DNA of 6,227 nucleotides from Candidatus Thorarchaeota archaeon (lineage in GTDB: Archaea > Asgardarchaeota > Thorarchaeia > Thorarchaeales > Thorarchaeaceae): NCBI GenBank assembly GCA_018238825.1, contig JABCSP010000133.1:1-6227 (forward strand), given 5' to 3'. The notes beneath the pieces were generated by a model that was not told the origin of the DNA, did no database searches, and saw only the letters and a program-made list of their open reading frames with translations. Shown in pieces: positions 5,263 through 6,227 of the stretch. The position numbers and the translations under genes were made by a program. The number at the start of each line of letters is the position of its first letter. Positions within the stretch are counted from its first letter, which is position 1.

Positions 5263-5711
5263 TTTTTGTGACTGTTGGAACTTCACTTCCACATGATGAA
5301 TTAATCATGAAAATAGATAGCTTGGTCAAGGTTGGTAAGATCAAAGCTGATGTCGTTGCACAAATTGGAGAAGGAAAATATATTCCAAAGAATATCGAAT
5401 ACGTCAGATTTGCTCCAAGCTTGGAGGAATACTATCTCAAGGCAGAAATCATAGTCAGTAATTGTGGTGCAGGTACAATCATGGAGAATGTGACAAAGGG
5501 GCGCAAACTCATTGTTATTCAGAATCCGGACATCACAGGTGGGCATGAATGGGAATTAGTTACTAAGATGGAGGAGGGCGACCATCTAATCTGGTGTAAG
5601 GAACTAGATGAATTAGAAAGCTCTATTCATACAGCTTCCTCAATGCAATTCAAAAGGTTCGAACCAAAGCAGCTTATTCTCTCGAAATTGATTGAAGAAA
5701 TCACTTCATAG
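5259..5711 (+). CDS. alg13: Alg13-like catalytic subunit (glycosyltransferase family 28 C-terminal domain)
   Basis: This encodes about 150 residues, a normal length for a single-domain Alg13/PssE. It is the nucleotide-sugar-binding half of the split glycosyltransferase. Visible marks are FVTVGTS at the N-terminus, IEYVRFAPSLEEYY (about 46-59), VSNCGAGTIMENVTKGRKLI (about 66-85), IQNPDITGGHEWEL and the closing 'EEGDHLIW' segment, matching the family pattern SHAGAGS..E....GKP.I..PN....HQ.EL. The usual SHAG is SNCG here, so the histidine is replaced by asparagine. The first standard start is GTG 5268, which gives MTVGTS and cuts the first strand. Reading back, CTG 5259 restores the conserved MIFVTVGT and overlaps the alg14 TGA as CTGA, with GGGG at 5247-5250 eight bases before it. 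I therefore prefer 5259, with GTG 5268 as the fallback. Translation is probably coupled to alg14. Confidence 0.88.
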   Translation: MIFVTVGTSLPHDELIMKIDSLVKVGKIKADVVAQIGEGKYIPKNIEYVRFAPSLEEYYLKAEIIVSNCGAGTIMENVTKGRKLIVIQNPDITGGHEWELVTKMEEGDHLIWCKELDELESSIHTASSMQFKRFEPKQLILSKLIEEITS

Positions 5712-5719
5712 AAATAAGC

Positions 5720-5763
5720 CCTATAACTAGATAGGACCCATTTCTCGGTACTAATGCGTTAGT
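5720..5763. terminator. Two small hairpins between convergent genes, possible terminator
   Basis: The 58-bp gap between alg13 and the opposing surface-protein gene has CCTAT-aactag-ATAGG (5720-5735) and ACTAA-tgcg-TTAGT (5750-5763). Each is a perfect 5-bp stem. The second is followed on the plus strand by TTCCATTT. The stems are short and there is no long T run, so support is weak. Confidence 0.3.
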
Positions 5764-5769
5764 TTCCAT

Positions 5770-6227
5770 TTACCACTTGTAATCGGAGGGTGAAACTGAG
5801 GCAATATCAGAAGATTGACTTCTATGTCTAATACTGATTGCTATTACAACAATGATGATGACAATGGAACCGATACCGGCACTGATTATCAAGAATTCTA
5901 TTACGCTCATCAGTCCAGCTCCAGTTACCATTACAAGAACCCAATCTGTTGCACTTTCACCTGCTGTATTGTAGACATGGATGGAATAGTTGTGTATTCC
6001 TGGTACAAGTCCATCAACATTGACGGAAATAACTGAACCATTCCACGAACCAGAGTCAACAAGTTCATCATTCACAAAAAGTTCAAAGGAATCAGGTATT
6101 GTAGAGAATGGTATCCAAGATAATATATTCCCTGTAGCGTTGACTGGATAGATAATATCATCAGGACTGTCTATGCTAATGACTTCTTTAAATTCACCTG
6201 TTATATTGATATCATTCACAAAATAGT
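5770..6227 (-). CDS. C-terminal part of a membrane-anchored surface protein with Ig-like repeat (partial, 5' end outside window)
   Basis: The frame is open to the right edge, so the 151 residues seen are a C-terminus; the GTG at 6219 is an internal Val codon. Residues about 15-101 form one Ig-like/fibronectin-like beta-sandwich repeat: ISIDSPDDIIYPVNATGN, ILSWIPF, SFELFVNDELVDSGSW, VISVNVDGLVPGIHNYSIHV and SATDWVLVMVT. A single membrane helix follows (about 106-132, nucleotides 5830-5910). The tail RHRSQSSDIASVSPSDYKW is positively charged at the membrane edge and fits a cytoplasmic position. This gives an extracellular N-terminal part and a type I orientation. The first residues (YFVNDINITG) partly resemble the later FVNDEL phrase and may be the end of a preceding repeat. 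Four N-x-S/T sequons lie outside the membrane. Such repeat proteins are common in Asgard archaea; adhesion or S-layer-associated roles are inferred. Confidence 0.85.
   Translation of the reverse strand, partial: YFVNDINITGEFKEVISIDSPDDIIYPVNATGNILSWIPFSTIPDSFELFVNDELVDSGSWNGSVISVNVDGLVPGIHNYSIHVYNTAGESATDWVLVMVTGAGLMSVIEFLIISAGIGSIVIIIVVIAISIRHRSQSSDIASVSPSDYKW

Noticed and set aside
5815..6036. Asp/Asn/Tyr/Ser-rich plus-strand frame
   Set aside because: It is the antisense shadow of the hydrophobic membrane helix (Ile/Val codons read as Asn/Asp/Tyr) in the surface protein.
6217..6219. GTG as a true start of the surface protein
   Set aside because: The frame continues to the window edge, there is no ribosome binding site in the visible bases, and the protein has no signal peptide, which this topology needs. 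It is an internal valine.

Overview
The window looks archaeal and most resembles an Asgard genome, possibly Thorarchaeia; that placement is inference, not a search result. The signs are a GAGGT-type ribosome binding site at several starts, TATA-like rather than -10/-35 promoters, TTG and GTG starts, a split Alg13/Alg14 glycosyltransferase, a large coiled-coil/winged-helix protein, and a surface protein with Ig-like repeats, a C-terminal membrane helix and a short cytoplasmic tail. By eye the base composition is moderately AT-rich and even.

Layout, left to right: (1) the last 42 codons of a + strand gene, perhaps the dimerisation helix of a histidine-kinase-like protein; (2) a 480-residue coiled-coil protein with a C-terminal winged helix, - strand; (3) a cytoplasmic transglutaminase-fold protein, + strand; (4) a PD-(D/E)XK (RecB/Cas4-like) nuclease, - strand, whose stop codon overlaps that of the transglutaminase gene; (5) a 98-residue protein that may be a DUF3303-like alpha/beta barrel, + strand; (6) a 277-residue protein I do not recognise, - strand; (7) the two-gene operon alg14-alg13, + strand; (8) the C-terminal part of a membrane-anchored Ig-like surface protein, - strand, running off the right edge.

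Gene orientation alternates strictly. The only two genes that follow one another on the same strand are alg14 and alg13, whose products form one enzyme. Every other gene needs its own promoter, and these fall in three divergent intergenic regions (1582-1701, 3279-3369, 4555-4785). The last holds several short inverted repeats that look like operator sites. The convergent junctions are very tight (7 bp gap, 4 bp overlap, 54 bp with a good hairpin, 58 bp with two weak hairpins).

The clearest functional theme is glycosylation: alg14-alg13 should build a lipid-linked glycan, and the neighbouring surface protein carries four N-glycosylation sequons in about 100 extracellular residues. The most interesting sequence detail is the alg14/alg13 junction, where the conserved Alg13 N-terminus is recovered only if translation starts at a CTG overlapping the alg14 stop (CTGA). 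I see no CRISPR array, transposon, tRNA or rRNA. No complete new defence or mobile system is evident, although the nuclease and the unrecognised 277-residue protein are candidates for new biology.
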